A stretch of 64,000 nt of DNA from Chlorobiales bacterium Clorobi_01 (GCA_001602925.1 LUZT01000006.1:550504-614503); one strand, 5' to 3'. Counted from the first letter of the stretch, positions 20,689 through 30,034 are shown. Program-made: numbers and translations. The notes: generated by a model from the sequence alone, not told the origin.

Positions 20689-22371
20689 TTAAAAATCGTT
20701 TTTCAGAACCGCACCGGTATTCGCCGAGGTGACCATCCGTGCGTATCGTGCCAGGTACCCTTTTTTGATTTTCGGCTCGAACTCCGGCAACGCCTCGATG
20801 CGCTGGCGCATGGTTTCGTCATCGAGCGCTACCGTCATCGAACGCGCCGGTATGTCGATGGTGATCATGTCGCCGGTCTGTACCGCTGCGATCGGACCGC
20901 GATCGGCGGCTTCAGGCGATACGTGGCCGACGCATGCGCCGCGCGATCCGCCGGAGAAGCGTCCGTCCGTAATCAGCGCGACCGAGTCGCCGAGACCGCG
21001 CCCCATGATGGCGCTGGTCGGCGAGAGCATCTCCGGCATTCCGGGGCCGCCGCGAGGGCCTTCGTAGCGGATCACCACCACGTCGCCCGATTTGACGTCG
21101 CCCTGCATGATTCCTGCGATGGCGTCGTCCTGGCAGTCATAGACCTTCGCCGGGCCGGTATGCTTCATCATCGAGGGGCTGACCGCGCCGGTCTTCACAA
21201 CCGCGCCATTCGGCGCAAGGTTCCCGTAGAGCACTGCCAGACCGCCGGTAGCCGAATACGGCTCCTCGACAGGGCGGATCACCGTGCGGTCGAGCACCTC
21301 AGCGCTGGCGATGTTCTCGCCGAGCGTTTTGCCGGTGACGGTCGGAGCGGAGAGATCGAGCAGTCCCTCGACCTTCGACAGCTCTTTCAGAATGGCCGAA
21401 ATGCCGCCAGCGCGATCCACATCCTCGATGTGCACCTCGGTGGTCGCCGGGCTGACCTTGCAGATGTAGGGCGTTTTGGCCGACAGGTCGTTCAGCTCCG
21501 AGAAGTCGAAGTCGAGTTCGGCCTCGCTGGCGATGGCGAGCGTGTGCAGAATCGTGTTGGTGCTGCCGCCCATGGCCAAGTCGAGCGCGAAGGCGTTGAG
21601 CATCGCCGTACGGGTCAGAATCTGGCGCGGGCGAACGTCCTCCTTCACCAGATCGACGATGCGTCCGGCAGCGGCTTTGACCAGCTCGTTGCGTCGCGGA
21701 TCGGCGGCAAGGATCGTGCCGTTGCCGGGCAGCGCGAAACCGAGTGCTTCGCAGAGGCAGTTCATCGAGTTGGCCGTGAACATGCCGGAGCAGGAGCCGC
21801 ATCCTGGGCAGCCGCACTCCTCGATGGTCTGGAGTTCATCCTCCGTGATTTCGCCGGTGCTGCACTTGCCGACCGCCTCGAAAACCGAGATGAGATCGAC
21901 CGTTTTGCCCGATGGGGTGTGCCCGGCCTTCATCGGCCCGCCCGAGACGAAGACAACCGGCACGTTCGTCCTGAGCGCGCCCATCATCATGCCGGGGGTG
22001 ATCTTGTCGCAGTTCGGGATGCAGACCAGGCCGTCGAGCCGGTGCGCTTCGACGACGGTCTCGACTGAATCGGCGATCAGCTCGCGGCTGGCCAGCGAGT
22101 AGCGCATGCCGACGTGGCCCATCGCGATGCCGTCGCAGACGCCGATGGTGTTGAACTCGAATGGTACGCCGCCAGCCTCGCGCACGGCTTCCTTGGCGAT
22201 GCGGCCCAGCTCCTGCAAATGCGCGTGGCCGGGAATCAGCTCGTTGAACGAGTTGCAGATGCCGATGAACGGTTTCGAGAAATCGTCTCGCGTCGAAACG
22301 CATCCGGTTGCCTTGAGGAGACTGCGGTGCGGAGCCTTTTCAAATCCTTTTTTTATGGTATCTGATCTCAT
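20689..22371 (-). CDS. ilvD: Dihydroxy-acid dehydratase
   Basis: 560 aa Fe-S dehydratase making 2-oxo acids for Val/Leu and Ile. The cluster-binding cysteines appear in [14 protein letters not shown] and [18 protein letters not shown]. Also [21 protein letters not shown] and [15 protein letters not shown]. First gene of the ilv-leu series. Its ATG lies about 30 nt after a U-tailed hairpin that is preceded by a branched-chain-residue-rich leader frame, so it is a likely target of attenuation. Confidence 0.95.
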   Translation of the reverse strand: MRSDTIKKGFEKAPHRSLLKATGCVSTRDDFSKPFIGICNSFNELIPGHAHLQELGRIAKEAVREAGGVPFEFNTIGVCDGIAMGHVGMRYSLASRELIADSVETVVEAHRLDGLVCIPNCDKITPGMMMGALRTNVPVVFVSGGPMKAGHTPSGKTVDLISVFEAVGKCSTGEITEDELQTIEECGCPGCGSCSGMFTANSMNCLCEALGFALPGNGTILAADPRRNELVKAAAGRIVDLVKEDVRPRQILTRTAMLNAFALDLAMGGSTNTILHTLAIASEAELDFDFSELNDLSAKTPYICKVSPATTEVHIEDVDRAGGISAILKELSKVEGLLDLSAPTVTGKTLGENIASAEVLDRTVIRPVEEPYSATGGLAVLYGNLAPNGAVVKTGAVSPSMMKHTGPAKVYDCQDDAIAGIMQGDVKSGDVVVIRYEGPRGGPGMPEMLSPTSAIMGRGLGDSVALITDGRFSGGSRGACVGHVSPEAADRGPIAAVQTGDMITIDIPARSMTVALDDETMRQRIEALPEFEPKIKKGYLARYARMVTSANTGAVLKNDF

Positions 22372-22400
22372 GGGTCAAGTCGATGGTTAGCAATTGAAAA

Positions 22401-22438
22401 ACAAAGAAAAACAAAAGTCCGGGCCTGCCTGTCCCGAA
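22401..22438 (-). terminator. Attenuator-type terminator just upstream of ilvD
   Basis: On the minus strand TTCGGG (22438-22433) pairs with CCCGGA (22423-22418) across a 9-nt loop, followed directly by CTTTTGTTTTTCTTTG. The hairpin stands about 30 nt before the ilvD ATG and 63 nt after the stop of the leader frame, as expected for a transcription attenuator. Confidence 0.6.
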
Positions 22439-22501
22439 GCCTTGAAGTCTGATGTATTGTCGCGGAAAATACGATGGACCTGGAAACGGGCTGACGGCGG
22501 G

Positions 22502-22648
22502 TCAGGCTACGATAATTCGTACGTGTACGAGCGGTACCGATACGGTAAGGGTAATGCCGGAGAGGAGGGTGGTGTGGTGTGCCGTGAAGCTTCTTGCCGC
22601 AGGTGCTTCAGGCCGTGAGGCCTCCCTGTGCCCTGAGGCTGCGATCAT
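22502..22648 (-). CDS. Candidate ilv leader peptide (ribosome-mediated attenuation)
   Basis: This frame ends TTLLSGITLTVSVPLVHVRI followed by IVA and stop. In the last 23 residues I count six Val, four Leu, three Ile and four Thr. Such clusters of Val/Leu/Ile (and Thr) codons occur in leader peptides of ilv and leu operons, where ribosome stalling decides whether the terminator forms. Here a U-tailed hairpin and then ilvD follow. The start is uncertain: ATG at 22648, 22675 or 22705 (48, 57 or 67 residues), none with a clear Shine-Dalgarno sequence. It is longer than textbook leaders. No such regulation is proven here. Confidence 0.42.
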   Translation of the reverse strand: MIAASGHREASRPEAPAARSFTAHHTTLLSGITLTVSVPLVHVRIIVA

Positions 22649-22720
22649 GGAGTGATGTTTGGTCTGAGACGGCATTGCAATGGATCGGTTGTCGAGCCAG
22701 TTCATAAAAAAATTGCAGGC

Positions 22721-22749
22721 AATTTACATTTTCCTGCCTATTAAATCAA
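22721..22749 (-). promoter_or_regulatory. Candidate sigma-70-type promoter for the ilv-leu genes
   Basis: On the minus strand TTGATT (22749-22744) and TAAATT (22726-22721) are separated by 17 bp. Transcription would begin near 22713, giving a leader of about 340 nt before ilvD that contains the leader frame and the attenuator hairpin. A GCAGG/CCTGC inverted repeat overlaps the -10 area. Confidence 0.4.
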
Positions 22750-22880
22750 GAACGCAATTGTTCTTCTGTTCAAAAGTCATCAATTATTTTGTTCTGCGGA
22801 ATGGTGTAAAAATTTAATAATTGTATCTTTGAGCATAGGATTCTGTTTATGTTCCACCTATCAAATAAAAAGTCAGTACC

Positions 22881-24458
22881 ATGGTGAGTATCCAGTATCC
22901 CTCTCCGCAGGATATGCCATCGTTTTTTCTGCTTTTGGCTTTCGTCGGTTTTTTTCTCGTGCTTGGCGAACTTCTGACCAGGAAGTTCAGCGTCAGTCCG
23001 CTTGTCGTCAGGAAGGTGATTCACCTCTGCATGGGGGTGGTGATGTTCTTCATTCCTACCTACTTTGTCTCCAATGCCTGGCCACTTCTTGCATCATTGC
23101 TTTTTACCGTCATCGGCCTGGTGAGCCTGAAGGCGCGATTTTTCCGGTCGCTGCATGGTGAGCCTGTTATAACGTCAGAGGGCGAATCGGTTATCAGTTA
23201 TGGGCCGGTGCTTTTTCCGCTGGTATTTTTCTTGCAGGCGCTGTTTCTGTGGGGTGAGCATGTCTGGATTCTCCAGATATCAATGCTGGTGCTGGGTATT
23301 GGCGATGCGCTGGCTGCACTGGTGGGCACGGCAGCCGGTGGACGGCATATCGAGAACCTCACCAAAAGCCGGAAGAGCATTGAGGGGTCGATGGCCATGT
23401 TCATTTCCAGCCTTGTCATTCTTTCCGTCTCAATCTTTGTTTTCCGGGACGCTTTTACCGGGGGTCTCGTTGGACAGGCGGTCTGGAAGCTGCTTGCCCT
23501 GGCATTGCTTCTGGCGCTGCTGGTCACGGCTGTTGAAGCGCTGCTTTCGTGGGGTCTCGACAATCTCTTCATTCCGCTTGCGATTGCCTATGTGTTTTAT
23601 GTGGTCGATGTCAACAGCATGGTGACGATTGACGGCTTACTTCTTGGCGGGCTTTTTGCACTTTTCATGGCGATCTTTTCGATCAAGGTCAAGTTTCTCA
23701 ACAACAGCGGCGCCACGGCGACCTTTCTGCTCGGAACGACCATTTTCGGCGTTGGCGGCATGGTCTGGACCGTGCCGATGCTGACCTTCTATCTGCTTTC
23801 CTCCATTCTCTCCAAGCTCGGTCACAAGCGGAAGGCGAAGTTCGACCTGGTGTTCGAGAAGGGATCCCAGCGCGATGCCGGTCAGGTGTACGCCAATGGC
23901 GGTGTGGCCTGGATCATGATGGTGATCTACTCGCTGACCGGCGATCCCTACATTTTCTTTGCCTATCTCGGCACGCTCGCCGCCGTGCAGGCCGATACCT
24001 GGGCGACCGAAATCGGCACGATGTGGCCCAATGCCAAAGCGCGCCTCATCACCACCTTCAAGGATGTGCCGGTTGGAACCTCCGGTGGCGTCTCCATTCC
24101 CGGCACATCGGCATCGTTTCTCGGTTCGCTGCTCATCTGTTCAAGCGCCGTTCTGATGAATGTGTCATGGATCGATCAGGTTGGCATCGTGACGTCGCTT
24201 CTGGTGATTGGCGTTTCCGGACTTTTCGCCAGCCTCGTGGACAGCTTTTTTGGCGCGACGGTGCAGGCTCAGTATTACGATCCCATCCGCCAGAAGGTGA
24301 CGGAACGGACGCACAGCATCGCTTCCGACGGCAGTCGTGTCGCCAACGAACTGCTCAAGGGATATGATTTTGTAAACAATGATCTGGTCAATACATTGTG
24401 TGCAATATCGGGCTCCGCTGTCGCCTACCTGGTTGTCCGGAATCTGGTCTCTTTATAA
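22881..24458 (+). CDS. Fusion of a dolichol/phytol-kinase-like membrane domain and a DUF92 domain
   Basis: 525 aa, almost all membrane-spanning. Residues ~1-225 resemble the SEC59/phytol kinase/phosphatidate cytidylyltransferase-like group (GELLTRKFSVSPLVVRKVIH, LGIGDALAALVGT, SRKSIEGSMAMF). Residues ~240-525 are a DUF92 domain (NNSGATATFLLGT, AVQADTWATEIGTMW, GTSGGVSIPGTSAS). Plants and cyanobacteria have related separate proteins, VTE5 (phytol kinase) and VTE6 (phytyl-phosphate kinase), so this may be a two-step prenyl alcohol kinase recycling phytol from chlorophyll. That role is inference. The start at 22881 was chosen as the first ATG; 22914 is also possible. Confidence 0.72.
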   Translation: MVSIQYPSPQDMPSFFLLLAFVGFFLVLGELLTRKFSVSPLVVRKVIHLCMGVVMFFIPTYFVSNAWPLLASLLFTVIGLVSLKARFFRSLHGEPVITSEGESVISYGPVLFPLVFFLQALFLWGEHVWILQISMLVLGIGDALAALVGTAAGGRHIENLTKSRKSIEGSMAMFISSLVILSVSIFVFRDAFTGGLVGQAVWKLLALALLLALLVTAVEALLSWGLDNLFIPLAIAYVFYVVDVNSMVTIDGLLLGGLFALFMAIFSIKVKFLNNSGATATFLLGTTIFGVGGMVWTVPMLTFYLLSSILSKLGHKRKAKFDLVFEKGSQRDAGQVYANGGVAWIMMVIYSLTGDPYIFFAYLGTLAAVQADTWATEIGTMWPNAKARLITTFKDVPVGTSGGVSIPGTSASFLGSLLICSSAVLMNVSWIDQVGIVTSLLVIGVSGLFASLVDSFFGATVQAQYYDPIRQKVTERTHSIASDGSRVANELLKGYDFVNNDLVNTLCAISGSAVAYLVVRNLVSL

Positions 24459-24485
24459 TTGTGAACCTATCAGAGGGAATCGAAC

Positions 24486-25145
24486 ATGCTTGAACATGCG
24501 AGTGGCGGAATCGTGTCGATGATTGCCGGCTCCGGTCCGGTGGTGGTGATGGTGCTGCTGGTGTTGATCCTTTTTTCAATCATTTCCTGGGCGATTATCG
24601 CCTGGAAGTTCGGGTTTGTCAGAAAGTCGATGAATGAGTCGCAGGATTTTCTGGACTCGTTTTTCGACCTGAGGAATGCAGACAAACTGTTCGCAGCGAG
24701 CGAAAACTACCGGAACGGTTCCCTTGCGAGAGTATTCCGCGCCGGTTACATCGAGTACAGCGGGATGCGTGACCGCGCCACCGCCTCAAATGTGAAGGAG
24801 CGCATCATGCTTGCCGTCAAACGCGAGGTCAACGCCGAGAGCAAGCGCCTGACTCACATGGTGCCGTTTCTGGCTACGGTTGGCAACACCGCCCCTTTCA
24901 TCGGCCTGTTCGGCACTGTCTGGGGCATTATGAGCTCTTTCCAGAATATTGGTCTGATGAAATCGGCCTCGCTCGCGGCAGTTGCTCCGGGCATCTCGGA
25001 GGCACTCGTGGCCACGGCGACTGGTCTGGTTGCGGCGATTCCGGCCGTGATGGGTTACAACTATCTGACCCATCAGATCGGTCAGATAGAGCGTGACATG
25101 GAAGATTTCGCTCTCGACTTCGTCGACTCATATCTCAACCAGTAA
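24486..25145 (+). CDS. tolQ: TolQ/ExbB family proton-channel subunit
   Basis: 219 aa with three membrane helices: about residues 14-38 (VVVMVLLVLILFSIISWAII), about 125-150 (MVPFLATVGNTAPFIGLFGT), and about 165-195 (LVATATGLVAAIPAVMGYN). This is the MotA/TolQ/ExbB pattern. With TolR it converts proton flow into force on TolA. AGAGGG lies before the ATG. It is the first gene of a tolQ-tolR-tolA-tolB-pal-pal-cpoB series, which is why TolQ is preferred over ExbB. Confidence 0.92.
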   Translation: MLEHASGGIVSMIAGSGPVVVMVLLVLILFSIISWAIIAWKFGFVRKSMNESQDFLDSFFDLRNADKLFAASENYRNGSLARVFRAGYIEYSGMRDRATASNVKERIMLAVKREVNAESKRLTHMVPFLATVGNTAPFIGLFGTVWGIMSSFQNIGLMKSASLAAVAPGISEALVATATGLVAAIPAVMGYNYLTHQIGQIERDMEDFALDFVDSYLNQ

Positions 25146-25159
25146 GCGGGAGTGCGGCG

Positions 25160-25579
25160 ATGATGACCGGTCAGAAAACCAGGCTCATGAGCGAGATCAA
25201 CGTGACGCCTTTCGTTGACGTCATGCTGGTGTTGCTCGTTATCTTCATGGTGACGGCTCCCATGATGACCAGCGGTATGAAGGTGGATGTTCCGCAGACG
25301 ACGCATGAGCGGATGGATATCGATCCAAAAGGGCTTGTGGTGAGCGTCGATGCGTCGAGAAAGATCATGATCAACGATTATCAGCTCGACGAATCGCAGA
25401 TCGCCGAGCGCCTGCCGAAAATTCTCGAATCAATGAAGGCTGAAGAGGTCTATCTCAAGGCCGACAGGACACTGCCGTACGGTTTCGTTATGTCGGTCAT
25501 GGCATCGATCAGGGATGCCGGGGTGGAAAAGGTCGGCATGGTCACTGAACCGTCGGTGACTGATAGCCAGAAACGTTGA
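25160..25579 (+). CDS. tolR: TolR/ExbD family subunit
   Basis: 139 aa with one N-terminal membrane helix (about residues 16-36, FVDVMLVLLVIFMVTAPMM) that carries the conserved Asp of the family, then a periplasmic domain with GLVVSVDASRKIMIND and KADRTLPYGFVM. Partner of TolQ in the inner-membrane motor. It starts 14 bp after tolQ with GGGAG upstream. Confidence 0.92.
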   Translation: MMTGQKTRLMSEINVTPFVDVMLVLLVIFMVTAPMMTSGMKVDVPQTTHERMDIDPKGLVVSVDASRKIMINDYQLDESQIAERLPKILESMKAEEVYLKADRTLPYGFVMSVMASIRDAGVEKVGMVTEPSVTDSQKR

Positions 25580-25594
25580 TTCGACAGGCAAGGT

Positions 25595-26491
25595 ATGCAG
25601 AGCAAGGTTGAACTGAAACTTGAACAGCGGCGGTTTTACGTCTGGCTTGGTATTGCCGCGGCAGCGCATGTGGCCGTTGTTGCTGCTGTCGTTGTTCTTC
25701 AGCTGCTTTACGTCCGGATGCATCCGCCGATGAAGATCGTCAATGTTTCGCTGGTGCAGATGCCCGGACTTCCCGGTCCCGCTGGCGGGCCGAAAAGTCC
25801 CGAAACACCGCCAGCCGCCATCGAGAAGCAGGCGGAAACTCCCGAACCGGCGTCGGCAAAGAAGGTGGCAGAGCCGCTTTCTCAACCAGCGAAAAAGATT
25901 GCCGAGCCTGCGGCGGTCAAAAAAATTCCAGAAAAGGCCCCGGTCAAGGTTCCCGAACCGGCTCCGAAGAAGGAGAGTGCCGTGGATGAACGGAAGAATC
26001 TTCAGGCCGCTCTTGAACGGCTGAAGAGTAAATCGTCCAGCCAGAAACCGGAAACGGGCAAAGCTGCGGCTCCGAGCAATCTCAGCAGTACGTTGGCCAA
26101 TCTTCAGAAAAAAGTTGCGTCCGGCGGCGGTGGTCCTGCCAGATCCGGTTCTGGCTCAGGCGCTGGCGGGGGACGTTACGGCACTGGTGGCGGGGGAGCG
26201 TTCGATCCCTACAAGGCCAGAATTGCCGACATTATCCAGAACAACTGGTCTTTTTCAAGCCAGATGGTTCGGAGCACTTCGGGCATGGAGGTCTACGTTT
26301 CCCTGCTGATTCTGCCGGACGGATCGGTCAACGAGATTCGCTATGACCGTAAATCATCGAGCGAATACCTGAACAATTCCGTCAAAAACGCGCTTGCCAA
26401 ATCGACGCCATTTCCCTCGCTTCCCAGGGAATACGGTGCCAAAGGGATCTGGGTAGGGTTTGTTTTCACTCCGGAAGGTGTCGGACGCTGA
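25595..26491 (+). CDS. tolA: TolA/TonB-like energy-transducing protein
   Basis: 298 aa. A membrane helix at about residues 13-38 (VWLGIAAAAHVAVVAAVVVL) anchors it. Next comes a Pro/Ala/Lys/Glu-rich spacer (residues ~50-130), a Gly/Ser-rich hinge (~175-200), and a C-terminal TonB/TolA-like domain (~205-298) with IADIIQNNWSFSS and STPFPSLPREYGAKGIW. It should span the periplasm and link the TolQR motor to TolB/Pal. Its position between tolR and tolB supports TolA over TonB. Confidence 0.85.
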   Translation: MQSKVELKLEQRRFYVWLGIAAAAHVAVVAAVVVLQLLYVRMHPPMKIVNVSLVQMPGLPGPAGGPKSPETPPAAIEKQAETPEPASAKKVAEPLSQPAKKIAEPAAVKKIPEKAPVKVPEPAPKKESAVDERKNLQAALERLKSKSSSQKPETGKAAAPSNLSSTLANLQKKVASGGGGPARSGSGSGAGGGRYGTGGGGAFDPYKARIADIIQNNWSFSSQMVRSTSGMEVYVSLLILPDGSVNEIRYDRKSSSEYLNNSVKNALAKSTPFPSLPREYGAKGIWVGFVFTPEGVGR

Positions 26492-26662
26492 ACATCTCTG
26501 TTGATAAGTTGCCTTGTATCGCAAAGTTGTTGTATACTCAGAAAGGCTGTTCCCCTGACAGTTTTGAGGTGTTTTTTACCGGTTTGCATGATAAGGCCAT
26601 GACCGTGTCCCGCCCGAACTGTTTTTGCCTGTTACGAAAACATAAATTCATTTCCGACTGAT

Positions 26663-27967
26663 ATGAGAAGCACCAGAAATTCATTCGCCTGTCTCTGCAT
26701 CATGCTGTTCGGTATGCTCTTCGTGCCATTCACGCTCAGAGCTGAAGAGGTTGGTGAATACATTGCTATCCGTAAAGAGGGTGCCAGCAGGATTGCGGTC
26801 GTCCTTGACAAAACATCTGCCGACGGTGGCAAGCAGACGGAATGGGCCAGAAGTCTTGATGTTACTATCAATAAGGGACTCGATTTCACCGGTCTGTTCA
26901 ATCTGCTGCCGGCCCCTCTGAATATCAGGAATGGTCAGAATGGCGGGCTGAATTTTGCCTCCATTGCATCTGTTGGCGGTGATATTTACGCGGGCGGTTC
27001 TGTGACAAAGAGGTCGGGACGACCTGTTCTTGAAATGCATGTTTATGATTCATCCGGCAAGTCGCTGCTTGCTCGTAACTATACTGGGGAAGAGTCCCAG
27101 CTCCGGGCGATCGGCTTGCGTTTCTGTGCCGATCTTGTCGAGCTGCTTACCGGCAAACGCTCTGTTTTTGGTACCAAAATTGTTTTCGTCTCCAACCGCA
27201 CCGGGAACAAAGAGGTTTACATGTGTGATTTCGACGGAGAGAATGTCGAGCAGCTCACCAATTCGAGGTCTATCTCTCTTACGCCCGCTGTTTCGCCAGA
27301 TGGTAATTACATCGCATGGACCGATTATACGAGTGGTAAGCCTGATCTCTATATCAAGAATATCGCCACTGGCGCGAAAGTCTCGGTCAACAAGCACGGG
27401 GTGTGCATCAGTCCGGCATGGCGGCCAGGCACGAACACGCTTGTGACGACACTCTCCTATCAGGGCGATCAGGATCTTTACCTCATCAGGGCCGATGGCA
27501 CGGTTGACCGCCGGTTGACCAAAGGCGGTGGCATCGATGTGTCTCCGACCTTTTCGCCAGACGGCTCGAAAATGGCTTTTGTTTCGACCCGGCAAGGTGG
27601 TCCACAGATTTTCATTCAGGATATGAATAGTGGTCAAGTTCGGCGACTGACCTACAGTGGCATCTACAATACCCAGCCCTCATGGTCGCCAAGTGGTGGT
27701 AAAATCTTGTACTCTTCAATGCAAAAGAGTGGTGAAATCAATATATTTTCGATAGATGTCGACGGATCAGGTCTGCTTCAGCTGACCAGTGGTTCAGGCA
27801 ATAATGAGTATCCGTCGTGGTCTCCTGATGGAAGCATGATTGTTTTTTCATCGACCCGGAATGGCAGAAGACGGCTCTACGTCATGAATGCTGACGGTTC
27901 GAATCAACGGCCTTTGCTGAATATGCAAGGTGAGCAGCAGCAGCCATCATGGTCTGTAAGCAAGTAG
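26663..27967 (+). CDS. tolB: Tol-Pal system beta-propeller protein TolB
   Basis: 434 aa, the family length. A signal peptide occupies about residues 1-27 ([17 protein letters not shown]). An N-terminal domain follows to ~150. The C-terminal propeller shows repeated WSPDG-type blades: [56 protein letters not shown]. It is periplasmic and binds Pal and TolA. It lies 171 bp after tolA, in which I see no clear terminator. Confidence 0.93.
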   Translation: MRSTRNSFACLCIMLFGMLFVPFTLRAEEVGEYIAIRKEGASRIAVVLDKTSADGGKQTEWARSLDVTINKGLDFTGLFNLLPAPLNIRNGQNGGLNFASIASVGGDIYAGGSVTKRSGRPVLEMHVYDSSGKSLLARNYTGEESQLRAIGLRFCADLVELLTGKRSVFGTKIVFVSNRTGNKEVYMCDFDGENVEQLTNSRSISLTPAVSPDGNYIAWTDYTSGKPDLYIKNIATGAKVSVNKHGVCISPAWRPGTNTLVTTLSYQGDQDLYLIRADGTVDRRLTKGGGIDVSPTFSPDGSKMAFVSTRQGGPQIFIQDMNSGQVRRLTYSGIYNTQPSWSPSGGKILYSSMQKSGEINIFSIDVDGSGLLQLTSGSGNNEYPSWSPDGSMIVFSSTRNGRRRLYVMNADGSNQRPLLNMQGEQQQPSWSVSK

Positions 27968-28005
27968 TGGCTCATTTTGTCAACCTTTAATAAAGAGAGG
28001 GATTT

Positions 28006-28479
28006 ATGACAAACATTAAAAAGATTACCAAGAGGACATTGTATGTTCCTGCACTGCTGCTGCTTGGCGCATGCTGCTGCACATCGAAACCGACACCGGT
28101 ACCACCGCCTCCTCCGCCACCACCGGCACCCGCGCCCATACCAGCAGTTGAGCCATTAGGCGACATTTTCTTTGATTTCGATCGCTCCAGGATTAACCCG
28201 GCAGGCGAGGCGCAGCTCAAGACCAATGCTGAATGGATGGTCGCCAACAAGGACAAGAGTATCATTATTGAAGGTCATTGCGACGAACGGGGTACATCGG
28301 AGTACAACATGGCACTTGGCGAACGTAGGGCTCAGTCTGCAATGCAAGGTATGATGAGTTTTGGTGCCGATCAGGCACGAATGACCACTATCAGTTACGG
28401 TGAAGAAAAACCGTTTGACCTTGGGCACGATGAAGCAGCATGGTCAAAGAACAGAAGGGCGCATTTCGTGGAGAAGTAA
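28006..28479 (+). CDS. Pal-like OmpA-domain lipoprotein, first copy, with polyproline linker
   Basis: 157 aa. Lipoprotein signal with lipobox LLGAC (Cys ~residue 23, followed by a second and third Cys). A proline-rich linker ([14 protein letters not shown]) comes next, then an OmpA-type peptidoglycan-binding domain with [26 protein letters not shown] and [10 protein letters not shown]. It should sit in the outer membrane and bind the cell wall. The RBS GAGAGGGA is good. It is adjacent to tolB and followed by a terminator and a second Pal-like gene. It differs from the second copy mostly in the linker. Confidence 0.88.
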   Translation: MTNIKKITKRTLYVPALLLLGACCCTSKPTPVPPPPPPPPAPAPIPAVEPLGDIFFDFDRSRINPAGEAQLKTNAEWMVANKDKSIIIEGHCDERGTSEYNMALGERRAQSAMQGMMSFGADQARMTTISYGEEKPFDLGHDEAAWSKNRRAHFVEK

Positions 28480-28496
28480 ATTTGCCATGAAGATAT

Positions 28497-28527
28497 GGAG
28501 GGCATAAAAGCCCTCCAGTCTTTTTTG
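28497..28527 (+). terminator. Terminator between the two pal genes
   Basis: GGAGGGC (28497-28503) and GCCCTCC (28510-28516), loop ATAAAA, followed by AGTCTTTTTT. It should end or reduce transcription between the two Pal copies. Confidence 0.75.
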
Positions 28528-28555
28528 ATTACATCAACGCAACGAGAGAATACCC

Positions 28556-29062
28556 ATGAGACATACGTTAACAGGAATTATCGGTGCTGCCATGATCATT
28601 TTGGCAGGCTGTTCTTCAAAAAGTGCAGTATCAACAGACGAAACCTCCGGAGCCGGTTATGGATCGGGAATGGGAGGCGGAACTGGAGCAGGAGTGGGTG
28701 TGGAAGATATCGGACAAGGGGGCAGGGCCGGTTCAATCATCGGTGATATTTTCTTCGATTTCGACAGTTCGGCACTAAACTCCGAAGCACAGGAACAACT
28801 CAATCAGAATGCCGCCTGGATGCAGAAAAACCCTGGTTCTGCCGTGACCATTGAGGGCCATTGCGATGAGCGGGGGACCGATGAGTACAACATCGCGCTT
28901 GGTGAGCGCCGTGCTGAAGCGGCCAGAACGTATCTGGTTAACCTTGGAGTAAGCGGAGGCCGTCTTTCTACCGTCAGTTATGGCGAAGAAAAGCCGTTTG
29001 ACCCCGGTCAGAACGAAGAGGCTTGGGCAAAGAACAGAAGAGACCATTTCGTCACGAAGTAA
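28556..29062 (+). CDS. pal: Peptidoglycan-associated lipoprotein Pal, second copy, with Gly-rich linker
   Basis: 168 aa. Signal peptide with lipobox LAGC (Cys ~residue 19), then a glycine-rich linker ([18 protein letters not shown]). The OmpA domain has [33 protein letters not shown] and [19 protein letters not shown]. It anchors the outer membrane to peptidoglycan and interacts with TolB/TolA. The domain is closer to standard Pal than the first copy. Confidence 0.9.
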   Translation: MRHTLTGIIGAAMIILAGCSSKSAVSTDETSGAGYGSGMGGGTGAGVGVEDIGQGGRAGSIIGDIFFDFDSSALNSEAQEQLNQNAAWMQKNPGSAVTIEGHCDERGTDEYNIALGERRAEAARTYLVNLGVSGGRLSTVSYGEEKPFDPGQNEEAWAKNRRDHFVTK

Positions 29063-29093
29063 ATCTTCCGATCGAATGAGCACTATACCGGAG

Positions 29094-29123
29094 GCCGGGT
29101 TATGCCCAGTCCCCGGTTTTGTT
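29094..29123 (+). terminator. Terminator-like hairpin between pal and cpoB
   Basis: GCCGGG (29094-29099) pairs with CCCGGT (29112-29117) and is followed by TTTGTT. The stem is short with one G-T pair, so it is only moderately supported. Confidence 0.45.
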
Positions 29124-29146
29124 ATTCATGAACCAAATATCGATCC

Positions 29147-29983
29147 ATGATGAAAACCAGACGTCTTTTGTTGGTTCCTGCCATTCTTCTTTCTGCATGT
29201 GCATCGCAGAAAGATCTGAGCTATGTTCAGGGGGAGGTTTCACAGCTCAAGCAGGAGTCGACGGTTATAAAACAGCAGTCGGCGGGTTCCTATTCCGAAA
29301 TGACCCAGTACCGTGAAGAGGTCGCTTCTCTTAATGGGAAGATCGATGAATTGCAATACGATTATCGGACTTCGAAGAAAAGGCTCGATATGGAGGATTC
29401 CCTGCTGGTCAGAAAGGCCGATGATCTTGAAAACCGGATTGCAAGGATAGAACAATATCTCGGGATTGAGAGTACCGGAAAAGACAAGTCTTCGGTGCCG
29501 AAGGTTTTGCCGCCGCCACCGTCATCTTCAATGTCAAGCAATTCTTCCGGGAGTACATCTGCTCAGCCCAAAGAAGAGGCTCCGGCTGCAACGCAGGGGG
29601 CTGTATCACCTGCAACTGGTGAGGCATTACTCAGCGAAGGGTTGATCAAAATGAAGAGGGACGATTACGCTGGCGCTCGCGAGAGTTTCAATGCCTTTAT
29701 GACCGGTAATCCCAAATCGCCGAAAGTTGCCGACGCCCAGTTCTTCCTGGCCGAGACTTATTACAACGAAAAGTGGTACGAGAAGGCCATCCTTGAATAT
29801 CAGACCGTGATTGCCAGATATACAAAGAGTCCGAAACGGCCCGCTGCGCTGTACAAGCAGGGACTTTCATTCGCGAAAATCGGAGACGAGGCCAACGCAA
29901 AAGCGCGTTACAAGGATGTAGTCAATCTTTACCCGCAATCTCCTGAGGCGAAACTCGCCCAAAAGAATCTCGATAAGAAGTAA
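29147..29983 (+). CDS. cpoB: Tol-Pal system protein CpoB/YbgF
   Basis: 278 aa. N-terminal signal with a possible lipobox LLSAC (Cys ~residue 19). A coiled-coil segment at about 30-100 (QGEVSQLKQESTVIKQQ, REEVASLNGKIDEL) is followed by a Ser/Pro-rich linker and C-terminal TPR repeats from about residue 160 (GALLSEGL-type starts, DYAGARESFNAFM, KVADAQFFLAETYYNEKWYE). CpoB coordinates peptidoglycan synthesis with Tol-driven outer-membrane constriction. Last gene of the tol cluster. Confidence 0.88.
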   Translation: MMKTRRLLLVPAILLSACASQKDLSYVQGEVSQLKQESTVIKQQSAGSYSEMTQYREEVASLNGKIDELQYDYRTSKKRLDMEDSLLVRKADDLENRIARIEQYLGIESTGKDKSSVPKVLPPPPSSSMSSNSSGSTSAQPKEEAPAATQGAVSPATGEALLSEGLIKMKRDDYAGARESFNAFMTGNPKSPKVADAQFFLAETYYNEKWYEKAILEYQTVIARYTKSPKRPAALYKQGLSFAKIGDEANAKARYKDVVNLYPQSPEAKLAQKNLDKK

Positions 29984-29999
29984 TCGCAGGCACTCTGAA

Positions 30000-30026
30000 A
30001 AGCCCGGACATCACCGGGCTTTTTTA
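30000..30026 (+). terminator. Terminator of the tol-pal genes
   Basis: AAGCCCGG (30000-30007) and CCGGGCTT (30014-30021), loop ACATCA, followed by TTTTTA. Directly after cpoB. Confidence 0.85.
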
Positions 30027-30034
30027 TGGGCAAA

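Noticed and set aside
20035-22068. 677-codon plus-strand frame opposite ilvB/ilvD
   Set aside because: It is the mirror frame of GC-rich genes: Arg/His/Asp-rich, no motif, and the minus strand has clear ilvB and ilvD.
22502-22610. Possible T-box because of a GGTACCG-like stretch on the plus strand
   Set aside because: The conserved T-box sequence and specifier stem are absent, and the strand does not lead into an amino-acid gene.
22394-22618. Plus-strand frame of 74 codons upstream of the DUF92 gene
   Set aside because: Charged, low-complexity translation without a family; it lies opposite the candidate ilv leader region.
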